Assembly (NCBI RefSeq): GCF_017813235.1
Contig: NZ_JAGISH010000008.1
Coordinates: 1-64,000, forward strand
Length of the DNA stretch: 64,000 nucleotides
Source: Sagittula salina
Lineage (GTDB): Bacteria; Pseudomonadota; Alphaproteobacteria; Rhodobacterales; Rhodobacteraceae
Direction of reading: 5' to 3'
Shown: piece by piece, positions 25,927 through 34,724 of the stretch
Layout of the letters: each line of letters opens with the position of its first letter
How positions within the stretch are numbered: position 1 is the stretch's first letter
Made by a program: the position numbers and the translations under genes
The notes under the pieces: generated by a model
What the model saw: only the letters and a program-made list of their open reading frames with translations
What the model was told of the DNA's origin: nothing
Databases searched by the model: none

Positions 25927-26505
25927 TCACAAGTTGTTCGGGATTGGAACGACCTCGCGGCGAAAAGGTTCGGGAAGGGCGGCGGCAAGTTCTGCGACAG
26001 TTTGCCGCAGAGCAGGGTGCATCCAATGTGACGCAACGTCATTTAACGGCACCAGAACGAACGCGCGCTCGTGCAGCCGGGGGTGCGGCAGGATCAGCCG
26101 GTCGGGGGTTTCGCGCTTCTGATCTTCGGCGGGCAGAGCGTGCCAGCGGTCCCAGGTCTTCCGGTCGGGAAGCACTTCGTCGCCCGCTGCGAGAAGGTCC
26201 AGATCCAGTGTCCGGCTGCCCCATCGCTGGGCGCGTGCGCGGCCAAAATCTGCTTCGATTTCATGCAACTTATGCAGGAAATTAACGGTTTCTTTACCAC
26301 TTGTGCAACGCACTGCGGCGCAGGCGTTGACGTAATCTGGCCCGGTGCCCGCAGGGAAACAGGGGGTGGCGAAAAAGCGGCTGACGCGGCGCAGAACGAT
26401 CCCCCGAGACGGCATTGCCCGCAGTGCCGCCGCAATCGTCTGCTCCGGTCCGCCGGCGTCGGATCCGAGGTTCGACCCCAGCGCGATCAGGTATTCTTGT
26501 GCCAT
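25927..26505 (-). CDS. folK: 2-amino-4-hydroxy-6-hydroxymethyldihydropteridine pyrophosphokinase
   Basis: A folate-pathway enzyme transferring pyrophosphate from ATP to 6-hydroxymethyl-dihydropterin. It has 192 residues. Typical motifs are IALGSNLGS near the N-terminus, GRARAQRWGSRTLDLDLL with the catalytic Asp pair, and LILPHPRLHERAFVL. The start ATG 26505 (MAQEYLIAL) matches the family; the frame extends 37 codons upstream into the intergenic region. The gene is divergent from the NYN gene at 26650, and rpoZ lies 82 bases beyond its stop. Confidence 0.95.
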   Translation of the reverse strand: MAQEYLIALGSNLGSDAGGPEQTIAAALRAMPSRGIVLRRVSRFFATPCFPAGTGPDYVNACAAVRCTSGKETVNFLHKLHEIEADFGRARAQRWGSRTLDLDLLAAGDEVLPDRKTWDRWHALPAEDQKRETPDRLILPHPRLHERAFVLVPLNDVASHWMHPALRQTVAELAAALPEPFRREVVPIPNNL

Positions 26506-26649
26506 TGCACCGCCCGGGCTATCCTTAAAGATACGCATCATCGTCTTGCGATGCGTCCTCAAAGCATTAGTGTTGATAAATCTCAACCGCCAGACCGCAA
26601 ATCCACTCACACCCATCGTCTGGACGGCTTTTGTAAGAAAGGACTTTTG

Positions 26650-27222
26650 ATGTTCTACAAGGACGAACGGCTTGCGCTGTTCATAGATGGCTCAAACCTC
26701 TACGCGGCGGCCAAGGCACTGGGCTTTGACATCGATTACAAGCTCCTGCGCCAGGAATTTGCCCGCCGTGGTAAAATGGTGCGCGCCTTCTACTACACGG
26801 CGCTTCTGGAAAATGACGAGTATTCGCCGATCCGCCCTCTGGTGGACTGGCTTCATTACAACGGCTTCACCATGGTTACGAAGCCGGCCAAGGAGTATAC
26901 CGACAGCCAGGGCCGTCGGAAGGTGAAAGGTAACATGGACATCGAATTGACAGTCGATGCCATGGAGCTTGCCCCGCGTGTCGACCACATCGTGTTGTTC
27001 TCCGGCGATGGCGACTTCCGTCCACTGGTCGAAAGCCTGCAGCGGCAGGGGGTGCGGGTTTCGGTGGTTTCGACCATCCGCAGCCAGCCGCCGATGATCG
27101 CGGACGAACTGCGTCGTCAGGCCGACAACTTCATCGAACTCGACGAGCTGCGGGAGGTCATCGGCCGTCCGCCGCGCGACGTGCAGGTGGAGCGCAACTT
27201 CGAGGTCGCTTCGTCGAAGTGA
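26650..27222 (+). CDS. NYN-domain (LabA/DUF88) putative ribonuclease
   Basis: A 190-residue protein of the PIN-like NYN family. The first acidic motif FIDGSN (11-16), a central GNMDIELTVDAM and the late motif FSGDGDFRPLV provide the acidic metal-binding residues of the nuclease centre. Bacterial LabA/DUF88 proteins are thought to act on RNA; targets are unknown. ATG 26650 follows agaaaggactttt. Divergent from folK. Confidence 0.9.
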   Translation: MFYKDERLALFIDGSNLYAAAKALGFDIDYKLLRQEFARRGKMVRAFYYTALLENDEYSPIRPLVDWLHYNGFTMVTKPAKEYTDSQGRRKVKGNMDIELTVDAMELAPRVDHIVLFSGDGDFRPLVESLQRQGVRVSVVSTIRSQPPMIADELRRQADNFIELDELREVIGRPPRDVQVERNFEVASSK

Positions 27223-27291
27223 TCTTGTGAGCCTGTCATGCGGTCACCCGAACAGGGTGCGCCGCATGACGGGAAGGGGAGTGGACACGCC

Positions 27292-27738
27292 ATGGATTGG
27301 GCCGCCGACGCCGCCGCGTTGGGCGGCCTTTTTCTTGCTGCCTTCGGGGCGGCGACGGTGCTGCCGTTCCAGTCGGAGCTGGTTTTTGCCGGGTTGCAGG
27401 CGGCGGGAAAATGGCCGCTCTGGCAGCTGGTCGTGGTGGCGAGCATCGGCAACACGCTGGGATCGGTGGTCAACTACGGCATGGGCGTGGCGCTGGAGCG
27501 GTTCCGCCACCGCCGCTGGTTCCCGGCCTCCGAGGCGCAGCTCGACCGGGCGCAGCGCTGGTACGCGCGCTGGGGCGTCTGGAGCCTGCTGCTGTCCTGG
27601 GCGCCGCTGGGCGATGCGATCACGCTGGCGGCGGGAATCATGCGTACGCCTTTATTGCTGTTCGTAGTGCTGGTGGGGTTCGCCAAGACGGTGCGCTACG
27701 TGGTCTTTGCGTGGGTGGCCGCCGGGGTGATCGGCTGA
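27292..27738 (+). CDS. YqaA-like (VTT/SNARE-associated domain) membrane protein
   Basis: A 148-residue inner-membrane protein with three to four helices. The order LPFQSELVFAGL, GNTLGSVVNYGMG, a basic loop FRHRRWFP and WAPLGDAITLAAG matches YqaA-type members of the VTT/DedA superfamily, thought to be envelope lipid or ion transporters. Start ATG 27292 follows gtggacacgcc; the longer frame from 27238 adds a polar leader. It lies 69 bases after the NYN gene on the same strand and may be co-transcribed. Confidence 0.85.
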   Translation: MDWAADAAALGGLFLAAFGAATVLPFQSELVFAGLQAAGKWPLWQLVVVASIGNTLGSVVNYGMGVALERFRHRRWFPASEAQLDRAQRWYARWGVWSLLLSWAPLGDAITLAAGIMRTPLLLFVVLVGFAKTVRYVVFAWVAAGVIG

Positions 27739-27831
27739 GCCGTCTCACGCCCGTTTCTTTGGGGCGGCCCGCAGGATGATTATGGGGGCGGAGACCATCG
27801 ACGCGGCAAGGGCGTGGCTCTGGGTGATGTG

Positions 27832-29529
27832 CTAGAGGGCGCAGAGGCGGCGACAGAGGTCTTCGACCGCGCGCGCCATAGCCTTGCCATCGCAGACCGG
27901 CGCCTGCGTCAGCATGGATCGCATGCCGTGGCGCAGTGCCTTCAGCCGTTGCGGTGTTTCGGGGGCGGTGGCGAGGTCGATGGCCTTGGCGATCATCGCC
28001 GCCCGCGAGGGGGCGACGAATTCCCGCAGGTGCGTGTGCATCACGAGGCTGGCGGATGTCCGGCCTGCCCAACGGTCTCCGTCGAAGGTCAGGAGCGGCA
28101 CGCCCTGCCACAAAGCCTCGACCGTGGTGGTGCCACCATTGTAGGGAAAGGCATCGAGCGCGAGGTCCATGCGATCGTAGTTCCCGAGATAGTCGTAATG
28201 CTTGGCGCCGCCCTCCAGCGTCAGGCGGTCCCGCGCGATACCCCGGTCGGCGAAGCATTGCGCCAGCCAATCGCGGTTCTCGCCGCTTTCCAGCGTCCGG
28301 TTGGCCAGCAGCAGGCGGCTGCCCGGCACACAGCGCAGGATCTCGGCCCAGGTATCGACGACTTGCGGCGTGATCTTGTACATCACGCAGAGGCTGCCAA
28401 AGGTAATATGCCCCGCGCGCAGGCACGGCGGGTCCGCCACCGGGGGCGCGCGATGGGACACGGTGAAGGTCAGGTAGGACAGCGGCAGGCGGTGGACGGT
28501 CTCCGTATAGCCGGTCTCTTCGCCGGGTTTCACGGCGACGACATCACCGATGATTCCATGAAACCCCTGCAGGCCGGAGGGGCCGAAGTGGTTCTGCCAG
28601 GCGAGGCAGACCGGAGCGGGCGCGCGGGTGAACATGCCAAGGCGTTCGGGGGTGGAATAGGCATTGATGTCTATGAGTACGTCGAGATCCGCCGCACTGA
28701 TCGCTTCGGCCAGTGCGGTGTTGTCCAGATCGGCGGTGTGGTGCAGCGCGTCGCCCGGGTGGGGGGCGTAGCCGGGCATGGCCGCCCCCTGCTTTGCGTC
28801 CGAGAAGAGGTGCACCTCCACGGCGGAGCGGTCGTGGTTGTTCACCAGCGCCCATGTCGGACGCATGTAGTTGGGTTTTTCGAGCCAAGACGACACGTAG
28901 CCGATCCGCAGCCGGTCGCGGGCGGCGCGGGGGCGGGGTGTGCAGGTCATCCGGTTCGCCATGGGCGAGGCCGCAAGCTTGTCCGCGAAGGTCGTTCGCG
29001 CGGTCAGGATGTCCTGCGGTGTGGCAGAGGGTGCGCCGGGGATGATCGTCGCCACGGCGAGCCAGGCGGCAAGGTTGTCGCTGGCTTCGGCGGCCGCCCG
29101 GTGGCAGGCCAGTGCCTCGTCCACGCGACCGAGCTTGAAGAGGCAACGGCCCATGCGGTGGCGCACCTCGGGGTTCTCCTCCAGCGCCAGGCTCTGTTCG
29201 AGGCAGCGCAGCGCCTGCACGTATTCTTCCTGACGCTCCATCGCGGCGCCGATTCTGGCCCAGACGGGGGCGGAGACACCCCCCAGCGCTATACGGCGGT
29301 TCCACGTCCCGAAGGCGTTCATGACCTGACCAGCGGCGAACTGTGCGTTGGCAAGGGCCTCCAGTGCGGTCGGATCGTCGCGCGCGGTGCGCGCCTGCCG
29401 TTCAAGTGCGGCAAGGCCGACAGCGGGGCGCGAGCCGGTTTTCGGGTTCGCGGCGGGACCGCCGAGACCCGGCAACAGGCCGAGCCGCAAACCGGCCGTG
29501 AAATCGGCTGGGTCGAAATCGCTCATCAA
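27832..29529 (-). CDS. TPR-GT41 (O-GlcNAc-transferase-like) glycosyltransferase
   Basis: A 565-residue cytoplasmic protein. Residues about 40-165 form TPR-like helices (AALERQARTARDDPTALEAL, ALRCLEQSLALEENPEVRH). Residues 205-560 match the split catalytic domain of OGT/SPINDLY: RLRIGYVSSW, FGSLCVMYKITP with Lys385 corresponding to the UDP-contacting Lys of human OGT, and FPYNGGTTTVEALWQGVPLL for nucleotide sugar. By eye, the two His debated as catalytic in human OGT are absent (the regions read EKPNYMRPT and DLDVLID). Likely a protein or sugar glycosyltransferase; acceptor unknown. Start ATG 29529 or 29526. Divergent from ispH. Confidence 0.85.
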   Translation of the reverse strand: MMSDFDPADFTAGLRLGLLPGLGGPAANPKTGSRPAVGLAALERQARTARDDPTALEALANAQFAAGQVMNAFGTWNRRIALGGVSAPVWARIGAAMERQEEYVQALRCLEQSLALEENPEVRHRMGRCLFKLGRVDEALACHRAAAEASDNLAAWLAVATIIPGAPSATPQDILTARTTFADKLAASPMANRMTCTPRPRAARDRLRIGYVSSWLEKPNYMRPTWALVNNHDRSAVEVHLFSDAKQGAAMPGYAPHPGDALHHTADLDNTALAEAISAADLDVLIDINAYSTPERLGMFTRAPAPVCLAWQNHFGPSGLQGFHGIIGDVVAVKPGEETGYTETVHRLPLSYLTFTVSHRAPPVADPPCLRAGHITFGSLCVMYKITPQVVDTWAEILRCVPGSRLLLANRTLESGENRDWLAQCFADRGIARDRLTLEGGAKHYDYLGNYDRMDLALDAFPYNGGTTTVEALWQGVPLLTFDGDRWAGRTSASLVMHTHLREFVAPSRAAMIAKAIDLATAPETPQRLKALRHGMRSMLTQAPVCDGKAMARAVEDLCRRLCAL

Positions 29530-29667
29530 AGGTCTCTATGCAAAGGTATTGAATGACCTAGCGTCATTTTGCGGGCGGCGGGCAGTGCGATCAAGCCCGG
29601 AATTCCCGCCCCGACTGGACGTCGCCCGCGTGACTGACTAGGTGGAGCGGCAAAGGAGACCCACGCC

Positions 29668-30639
29668 ATGGCCCCAGCTCTCGATCTGTACCTTGCCGCG
29701 CCGCGCGGCTTCTGTGCCGGTGTGGACCGGGCGATCAAGATCGTGGAACTTGCGCTGGAGAAATGGGGGGCGCCGGTCTACGTGCGCCACGAGATCGTGC
29801 ACAACAAATACGTCGTGGACGACCTGCGTGCGAAGGGAGCGGTCTTTGTCGAAGAGCTGGACGAATGCCCCGACGACCGGCCGGTGATCTTTTCCGCCCA
29901 TGGCGTGCCGAAAGCGGTGCCCGCGCAGGCGGCGAAGCGCGAGATGATCTACGTCGATGCTACCTGTCCGCTGGTGTCGAAAGTGCACATCGAGGCCGCG
30001 CGCCACGCCGAGAACGGCTTGCAGATGATCATGATCGGCCACGCAGGGCACCCCGAAACCGTTGGAACCATGGGCCAGCTTCCCCCCGGCGAGGTGCTGC
30101 TGGTGGAGACTCCCGAGGACGTGGCGCGGGTCGATGTGCGCGACCCGGGGCGACTGGCCTTTGTCACGCAGACGACACTCTCGGTGGACGACACGGCAGA
30201 GATCGTGGCAGCGCTGCAGGCGCGCTTTCCGGCCATCGTCGGCCCCCACAAGGAAGACATCTGCTACGCCACCACCAACCGCCAGGAGGCGGTGAAGGCC
30301 ATCGCGCCAAAGATTGACGCCCTTCTGGTCGTGGGCGCACCGAACTCCTCCAACTCGCGCCGCCTGGTCGAGGTCGGGAGGAAGGCGGGCTGCTCCTATG
30401 CGCAGCTGGTTCAGCGGGCGGATGACATCGACTGGCGGGCGCTGGACGGTATCCGCGCGGTGGGGATCACGGCCGGGGCCTCCGCACCGGAAGTGCTGAT
30501 CGAAGAAGTCACGCAGGCCTTCCGCGACCGTTTTGACGTGACCGAGCAGGTGGTGGAAACCGCGCAGGAGAACGTCGAGTTCAAGGTGCCGCGCGTGCTG
30601 CGAGAGCCGCGCGTACCCGCCGTGGGGGAGGACGTCTGA
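29668..30639 (+). CDS. ispH: 4-hydroxy-3-methylbut-2-enyl diphosphate reductase
   Basis: The last step of the MEP isoprenoid pathway, an iron-sulfur enzyme giving IPP and DMAPP. It has 323 aa. The three cluster cysteines are Cys16 (RGFCAGVD), Cys100 (VDATCPLV) and Cys199 (EDICYATTN); the catalytic Glu130 is in [12 protein letters not shown] 29668 follows aaaggagaccc. Its TGA overlaps the next start (TGATG), coupling it to the FMN-binding gene. Confidence 0.97.
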   Translation: MAPALDLYLAAPRGFCAGVDRAIKIVELALEKWGAPVYVRHEIVHNKYVVDDLRAKGAVFVEELDECPDDRPVIFSAHGVPKAVPAQAAKREMIYVDATCPLVSKVHIEAARHAENGLQMIMIGHAGHPETVGTMGQLPPGEVLLVETPEDVARVDVRDPGRLAFVTQTTLSVDDTAEIVAALQARFPAIVGPHKEDICYATTNRQEAVKAIAPKIDALLVVGAPNSSNSRRLVEVGRKAGCSYAQLVQRADDIDWRALDGIRAVGITAGASAPEVLIEEVTQAFRDRFDVTEQVVETAQENVEFKVPRVLREPRVPAVGEDV

Positions 30640-31109
30640 TGCCCCATCCCTTTGATGCAAGTGACGTTCTGGACCTGCCACTCATGGCATTTCTCGGCAC
30701 CACCGAAGCCGATGGCGCGCCGCGCACCGCACCAGTCTGGTATCTCTGGGAGGATGGCGCGCTCTGGATGCCCGGTTCGGCGGGCGGCAGTTCCGTCCTC
30801 CGCATCGGGCGCGATCCGCGCGTGTCGGTCGAGATCGTGGACTACGACAACGCGGGCGGCATCCTCAAACATCTGGGCCTGCGCGGGCGCGCCTCGGTCG
30901 GGCCGATGCAGGCGGACCGCTTCCGCCGCCTGCTTGCGCGCTACCTGGGGCCGGAGGATGACTGGAACCCCTGGTTCATCGGAGAGATTGCCCGCATCGA
31001 TGACCCCGACGGCAGGCTGATCCGGCTGGAGCCGGACAGCCTGTTCACCAACAACGTGAGCTACTTCCGCACCGGCCCGGTTCTGGCGACGCATACCAGT
31101 CCGGCGTAA
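30639..31109 (+). CDS. Pyridoxamine 5'-phosphate oxidase-fold FMN/F420-type protein
   Basis: A 156-residue split-barrel flavin-binding protein. LMAFLGTTEADGAPRTAPVW is the typical N-terminal strand pair of PNPOx-like proteins, with DPRVSVEI and LRGRASVGPM in the middle. It lacks the full substrate signature of PdxH, so it is not assigned to B6 synthesis; a small oxidoreductase or flavin-binding role is likely. The start overlaps the ispH stop by one base. Confidence 0.82.
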   Translation: MPHPFDASDVLDLPLMAFLGTTEADGAPRTAPVWYLWEDGALWMPGSAGGSSVLRIGRDPRVSVEIVDYDNAGGILKHLGLRGRASVGPMQADRFRRLLARYLGPEDDWNPWFIGEIARIDDPDGRLIRLEPDSLFTNNVSYFRTGPVLATHTSPA

Positions 31110-31159
31110 TTGCGCCCGCCGCCGCTCGGAATTGTGGCAAATATTGGGCGCGCTCCGCG

Positions 31160-31230
31160 AATTTTTCGTAACTTGTCCGCCGTGCACGTTTTTCCGCCGA
31201 CCAGGGTCGGGGCCAACGGCAATTTTTCGT
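31160..31230. promoter_or_regulatory. Direct repeats in the leader of the cytochrome genes
   Basis: aatttttcgt occurs at 31160-31169 and 31221-31230, 61 bases apart, in a relatively A/T-rich stretch before the cytochrome c' gene. They could be operator half-sites or UP-like elements. There is no FNR box (TTGAT-N4-ATCAA) in the gap. Confidence 0.3.
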
Positions 31231-31326
31231 CATTGCAGGTCAGCCCCACAGGGATGTGACTATGCGGCTGACGCGGCATCGGGTTAGGCTGGGCGCAAAG
31301 CAGTCAAAAAGGGAAAACGCCCGCCC

Positions 31327-31767
31327 ATGCCACTCAAGCGCCTTGTTCCCCTCATCCTGGTGGTCGGAGCCTCCATCGCCGCCGTCGCGGCGTTGGCGCA
31401 TTCCGGCGTGTCAAATCCCGCCGTCCTGCCTCGGATGGAGGCGATGAAGCGCATGGGTGACCAGATGAAGGTGCTGGGGACAATGGCAAAGGGGCAGGCG
31501 CCGTTCGATGCGGGCTCCGCACAGGATGCGGTCGACCGTATCCGCAAGCGCGCCGCCGAGGTTCCCGAACTGTTCCGCGCGCAGGAAATGGACCCGAAAT
31601 CGGAGGCCCTGCCGACCATCTGGGAAAGCTACGGCGATTTCACTGTCAAGGCAGAGGAACTCCAGGGGGTTGCCGACGTGCGGATCGCCGCGAAGGAGGA
31701 CCTTGGTCAGGCCGTCGCGGAACTCGGCGCGGCCTGCAAGGCGTGCCATGCGCACTACCGCGATTGA
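31327..31767 (+). CDS. Cytochrome c' / c556 type (class II)
   Basis: A periplasmic four-helix haem protein of 146 aa. The signal peptide is about 1-24 (AALA). The haem motif CKACH (137-141) is near the C-terminus, as is diagnostic for class II cytochromes, followed by the usual HYR. The residue at the N-terminal sixth-ligand position is in the MEAMKRMG helix, so a c556-like six-coordinate haem with Met is possible. Members bind NO or carry electrons. A second cytochrome gene follows 19 bases downstream. Confidence 0.92.
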   Translation: MPLKRLVPLILVVGASIAAVAALAHSGVSNPAVLPRMEAMKRMGDQMKVLGTMAKGQAPFDAGSAQDAVDRIRKRAAEVPELFRAQEMDPKSEALPTIWESYGDFTVKAEELQGVADVRIAAKEDLGQAVAELGAACKACHAHYRD

Positions 31768-31786
31768 GGCCGTCGTGATCCGACCC

Positions 31787-32227
31787 ATGCGCGCCGTGTG
31801 CCTCCTTGCGGTGGCAGCGCTGGCAGTCCCGGCAACCGCAGCGCTGGCCGGGCACGAACTCGACGGCGGCGACATCGCGCACGGGCAGGCGCTTTATGCG
31901 GAGAATTGCGCGGACTGCCACGGCACGGCGCTGCAGGGCCAGCCCGATTGGCAGTCGCCAAATGCGGGCGGCGCATACCCCGCGCCACCGCATGACGAGA
32001 CCGGGCACACCTGGCACCATTCGAACCAGCAGAATTTCGACTACGTGAAATTCGGCGGCGCAGAGATAACGCGCCGCCTCGGGATTAAGACCTTCACCTC
32101 CGGGATGCCCCCCTTCGGAGACGCGCTCTCGGACGACGACATCCGCGACATCCTTGCCTATATCCGCAGCACATGGCCGAAGGAAATCCGCGACCTGCAG
32201 GCGATGCGCAACCCGCCGCACGAGTGA
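31787..32227 (+). CDS. Periplasmic cytochrome c (class I)
   Basis: A 146-residue exported monohaem cytochrome. It has a signal peptide (about 1-21) and the haem motif CADCH (41-45), with Met107 in SGMPPFG as the likely sixth ligand and LSDDDIRDILAYI as the C-terminal helix. The gap between haem motif and Met contains a His-rich insert (THTWHH type). GTG 31775 is an alternative start. Paired with the class II cytochrome; the electron partner is unknown. Confidence 0.9.
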   Translation: MRAVCLLAVAALAVPATAALAGHELDGGDIAHGQALYAENCADCHGTALQGQPDWQSPNAGGAYPAPPHDETGHTWHHSNQQNFDYVKFGGAEITRRLGIKTFTSGMPPFGDALSDDDIRDILAYIRSTWPKEIRDLQAMRNPPHE

Positions 32228-32267
32228 TCACGACTGGACGGGGCGCTTCGCCAGGCTATTGTCGCGG

Positions 32268-32335
32268 AACGCCCCCAGTTTCTTGGTAAAAATACTCTCG
32301 GGGCGCGGGGGCTGGCCCCCGCTGATCCACCGCTG
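32268..32335 (-). repeat. Dispersed intergenic element, copy 6 (inverted)
   Basis: On the minus strand it reads ccccgcgccccgagagtat then ttttaccaagaaactgggg, an inverted copy of the tail module. It lies between the cytochrome gene and the DUF3429-like gene, one of only two copies on the minus strand. Confidence 0.55.
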
Positions 32336-32351
32336 CCACGGAGGTGCCCGC

Positions 32352-32615
32352 ATGGTCCAGTCCACCCGCGTCCCGCAAGCCCCGCTGTTGCTTGGGCTCG
32401 CCGGGGTGGTGCCCTTCGCCTGGGGCGCATTGACGTTGCTGATGTCGGGGCTGGCAGATTGGGCTGCGACCCGGCTGACCGCCGGCTTTGCCGGGCTGCC
32501 CGGGCTTAATGCGCTGTTTGCCCGCTGGAGGCTGGCACCGCCGTGGGGGCTGGCGCAGCGGCTGATCCTGACGGCGCCGATGCTTTCGTGCTTCATTCTG
32601 ACGGTCATGGCATGA
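32352..32615 (+). CDS. Short DUF3429-like membrane protein, apparently internally deleted
   Basis: An 87-residue protein preceded by GGAGGTGCCCGC. The N-terminus APLLLGLAGVVPFAWGALT matches the first helix of DUF3429 proteins (normally about 150 aa). The C-terminal LAPPWGLAQRLILTAPML resembles their last helix. The middle helices are missing, which suggests an internal deletion. It may be a working two-helix protein or a decaying gene. Its stop overlaps the next start as ATGA, so translation may serve to couple the methyltransferase. Confidence 0.5.
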   Translation: MVQSTRVPQAPLLLGLAGVVPFAWGALTLLMSGLADWAATRLTAGFAGLPGLNALFARWRLAPPWGLAQRLILTAPMLSCFILTVMA

Positions 32616-33211
32616 GCGCGGATCGGGAAACGATGGCGGTCTACGAAGCCCGCGCGCAGGACTATGCGCAGGCCTTCGGCAAGGATCACAAGGCCAACCC
32701 CGCGCTGATCGCTTTCGTGGCCGCTCTGCCCAGGGACTCGCTGGTTCTGGATCTCGGGTGTGGGCCTGGGGCATGGGCGCGGGCGATGCTGGACATGGGG
32801 CTTCGGGTGGAGGCGGTGGACGCGTCCGCCGCCATGGTCGCCGAAGCGGCACGGGTGCCGGGGCTGGTGGTGCGTCAGGCCACCTTCGACGAGATCGGCG
32901 CAGAGGCGCGCTACGACGGCATCTGGGCCAACTTCAGCCTCCTGCACGCACCGCGGGCAGCCATGCCCGCCCACCTTGCCGCGCTGTGCCGGGCGCTGAA
33001 GCCCGGTGGTCTGCTGCACATCGGTTTGAAGGCCGGGCAGGGGGAGGCACGCGATGCATTGGGTCGGTTCTACACTTACTGGGAGGTCGCGGATCTTGCG
33101 GCGCTGCTGGAGAGCCTCGACATGACGTGGGGCCATCTGCGGCAGGGTGCGGACAAGGGGCTTGACGGCGCGGTCGCGCCTTGGTTCACCCTGACCGCCC
33201 GCAAGACCTGA
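32612..33211 (+). CDS. Class I SAM-dependent methyltransferase
   Basis: A 199-residue protein with a Rossmann-type AdoMet fold: motif [10 protein letters not shown] (45-53), Asp70 (EAVDASAAM) binding the ribose, and the post-motif [12 protein letters not shown]. Substrate not deducible; the family includes small-molecule and quinone methyltransferases. ATG 32612 overlaps the upstream stop by four bases. rnhA follows 46 bases later. Confidence 0.9.
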   Translation: MSADRETMAVYEARAQDYAQAFGKDHKANPALIAFVAALPRDSLVLDLGCGPGAWARAMLDMGLRVEAVDASAAMVAEAARVPGLVVRQATFDEIGAEARYDGIWANFSLLHAPRAAMPAHLAALCRALKPGGLLHIGLKAGQGEARDALGRFYTYWEVADLAALLESLDMTWGHLRQGADKGLDGAVAPWFTLTARKT

Positions 33212-33257
33212 AGGCCGCAAGGCCCCGACCCCACGATCCGACCCCCAGGAGGCCGCC

Positions 33258-33707
33258 ATGACCAACCTTTACGCCTATACGGACGGCGCTTGTTCCGGCA
33301 ATCCCGGCCCTGGCGGCTGGGGCGTTCTCTTGCGCGCCAAGGAGGGCGACAGGGTGGTGAAGGAAAAGACACTCAACGGTGGCGAGAAGGTCACGACCAA
33401 CAACAAGATGGAGTTGATGGCGGCGATCTCGGCACTGGAATCGCTCAGCCGTCCGTCGCAGATCACCGTGGTGACGGACTCGCAATACGTGAAGAACGGC
33501 GTGACCGGCTGGATCTTTGGCTGGAAGAAGAACGGTTGGAAGACGGCGGCCAAGAAGCCGGTGAAGAACGTCGAACTCTGGCAGCGCCTCGACGCTGCGC
33601 AGGCGCAGCATGACGTGACATGGGAGTGGGTAAAGGGTCACGCCGGCCACCCCGAGAACGAGAAGGCCGACGAACTTGCCCGCGAGGGCATGGCGCCCTT
33701 CAAATAG
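33258..33707 (+). CDS. rnhA: Ribonuclease HI
   Basis: Degrades RNA in RNA-DNA hybrids. It has 149 aa. The carboxylates are Asp9 ([11 protein letters not shown]), Glu52 (NNKMELMA), Asp74 (VVTDSQYV) and Asp138 (EKADELA), with a catalytic His in [11 protein letters not shown]. The basic handle [16 protein letters not shown] is present. The Shine-Dalgarno is ggaggccgcc before ATG 33258. Confidence 0.97.
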   Translation: MTNLYAYTDGACSGNPGPGGWGVLLRAKEGDRVVKEKTLNGGEKVTTNNKMELMAAISALESLSRPSQITVVTDSQYVKNGVTGWIFGWKKNGWKTAAKKPVKNVELWQRLDAAQAQHDVTWEWVKGHAGHPENEKADELAREGMAPFK

Positions 33708-33832
33708 ACGCAGGCTTTTCGTTGAAAGTCCGCGCGCAGGGCGTCTGGATCGTTTCGTCGAAACGACTTCGTAGCCCGACGCGGGAGAAAACCGCGGGCG
33801 GAAAACGCGGGTGAGAGGCGGGGAGGGGCTGC

Positions 33833-34456
33833 ATGACGGCACTGGTGCTGCTCGATTACACCTCGGTGGCCATCTTCGCGCTGACCGGCGCGCTGGTGGC
33901 CAGCCGGGCGCAGCTGGACATCGTGGGCTTTGCCTTTCTCGCCTGCCTGACGGGGCTGGGTGGCGGCACGCTGCGCGACCTGCTGCTGAACCGCGCGCCG
34001 ATCTGGATCGCCGATCCCACCTACCTCGGTTTCGGATGCGCCGCGGCGGTGCTGGTGTTCTTTTCCGCCCACCTGATCGAGAGCCGCTACACCGCGATTC
34101 TCTGGCTCGATGCGCTGGCCCTGCCGGTGGCGGTGGCGGCGGGCGCTGGCGTGGCGGCGAGCCTCGGCTTTGGCTGGCCAATGATCGTGGTCATGGGGAT
34201 CGTCACCGGCTGTGGCGGCGGGTTGATGCGCGACGTTGTGGCCAACGAGGTGCCACTGGTGCTGAAACAGGGCGAACTATACGTTACCTGCGCGCTGGCG
34301 GGATCGGGTGCGCTGGCTTGCGCGCTCTGGCTGGGACTGCCCGCGCCCATCCCTGCGCTGGCCTGCGCGGCGGTGACTTTCCTGCTGCGGGCGGGGAGCC
34401 TCGGCTTTGGCTGGCGGTTGCCAGTCTACAAGGCTCGCCCGCCCCGCAACAAGTGA
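33833..34456 (+). CDS. TRIC/UPF0126 (YadS-like) membrane channel
   Basis: A 207-residue inner-membrane protein with two three-helix repeats plus a final helix. Each repeat carries the glycine-rich kink motif, GGGTLRDLLL in the first and GGGLMRDVV in the second, the signature of prokaryotic TRIC cation channels. ATG 33833 follows ggggaggggctgc. Relatives conduct K+ or Na+; here the role is inferred from family. The 3' end lies 16 bases from a convergent small gene. Confidence 0.9.
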   Translation: MTALVLLDYTSVAIFALTGALVASRAQLDIVGFAFLACLTGLGGGTLRDLLLNRAPIWIADPTYLGFGCAAAVLVFFSAHLIESRYTAILWLDALALPVAVAAGAGVAASLGFGWPMIVVMGIVTGCGGGLMRDVVANEVPLVLKQGELYVTCALAGSGALACALWLGLPAPIPALACAAVTFLLRAGSLGFGWRLPVYKARPPRNK

Positions 34457-34472
34457 CGCGCCTGGGTGGCGT

Positions 34473-34724
34473 TCAGTTCGGGCGACCGTCCGCCAGCCCC
34501 CTCTTGCAAAGCTCTGGCCCTTCGGCATTGGTGGAAAACGCGGTGACGCCGCAAGCGGCGCAGCGAAACTCGCGCAGGCGGCCGCGCGGCTCGCCCATGG
34601 GCTGCCAGTCGCAGGCCTTGCGCGCCTTGGGCTGCCCGCCCGCGGCCCCCATGCCGCCGCCGCGGGTGCGCCACGACCAGAAGGCCAGCGCGGCGATGAC
34701 GAGTATCGCGAGAAGGACGGTCAT
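34473..34724 (-). CDS. Small membrane-anchored protein with CxxC
   Basis: An 83-residue protein with one N-terminal membrane helix (about 3-17, LLAILVIAALAFW), a Gly/Arg linker, and a soluble part with Cys38 and the pair in FRCAACGVTAFS. The CAAC pair may bind zinc with another Cys (ELCKRG). Function unknown. The start overlaps the patB stop as ATGA, so it is translated with patB. Confidence 0.75.
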   Translation of the reverse strand: MTVLLAILVIAALAFWSWRTRGGGMGAAGGQPKARKACDWQPMGEPRGRLREFRCAACGVTAFSTNAEGPELCKRGLADGRPN

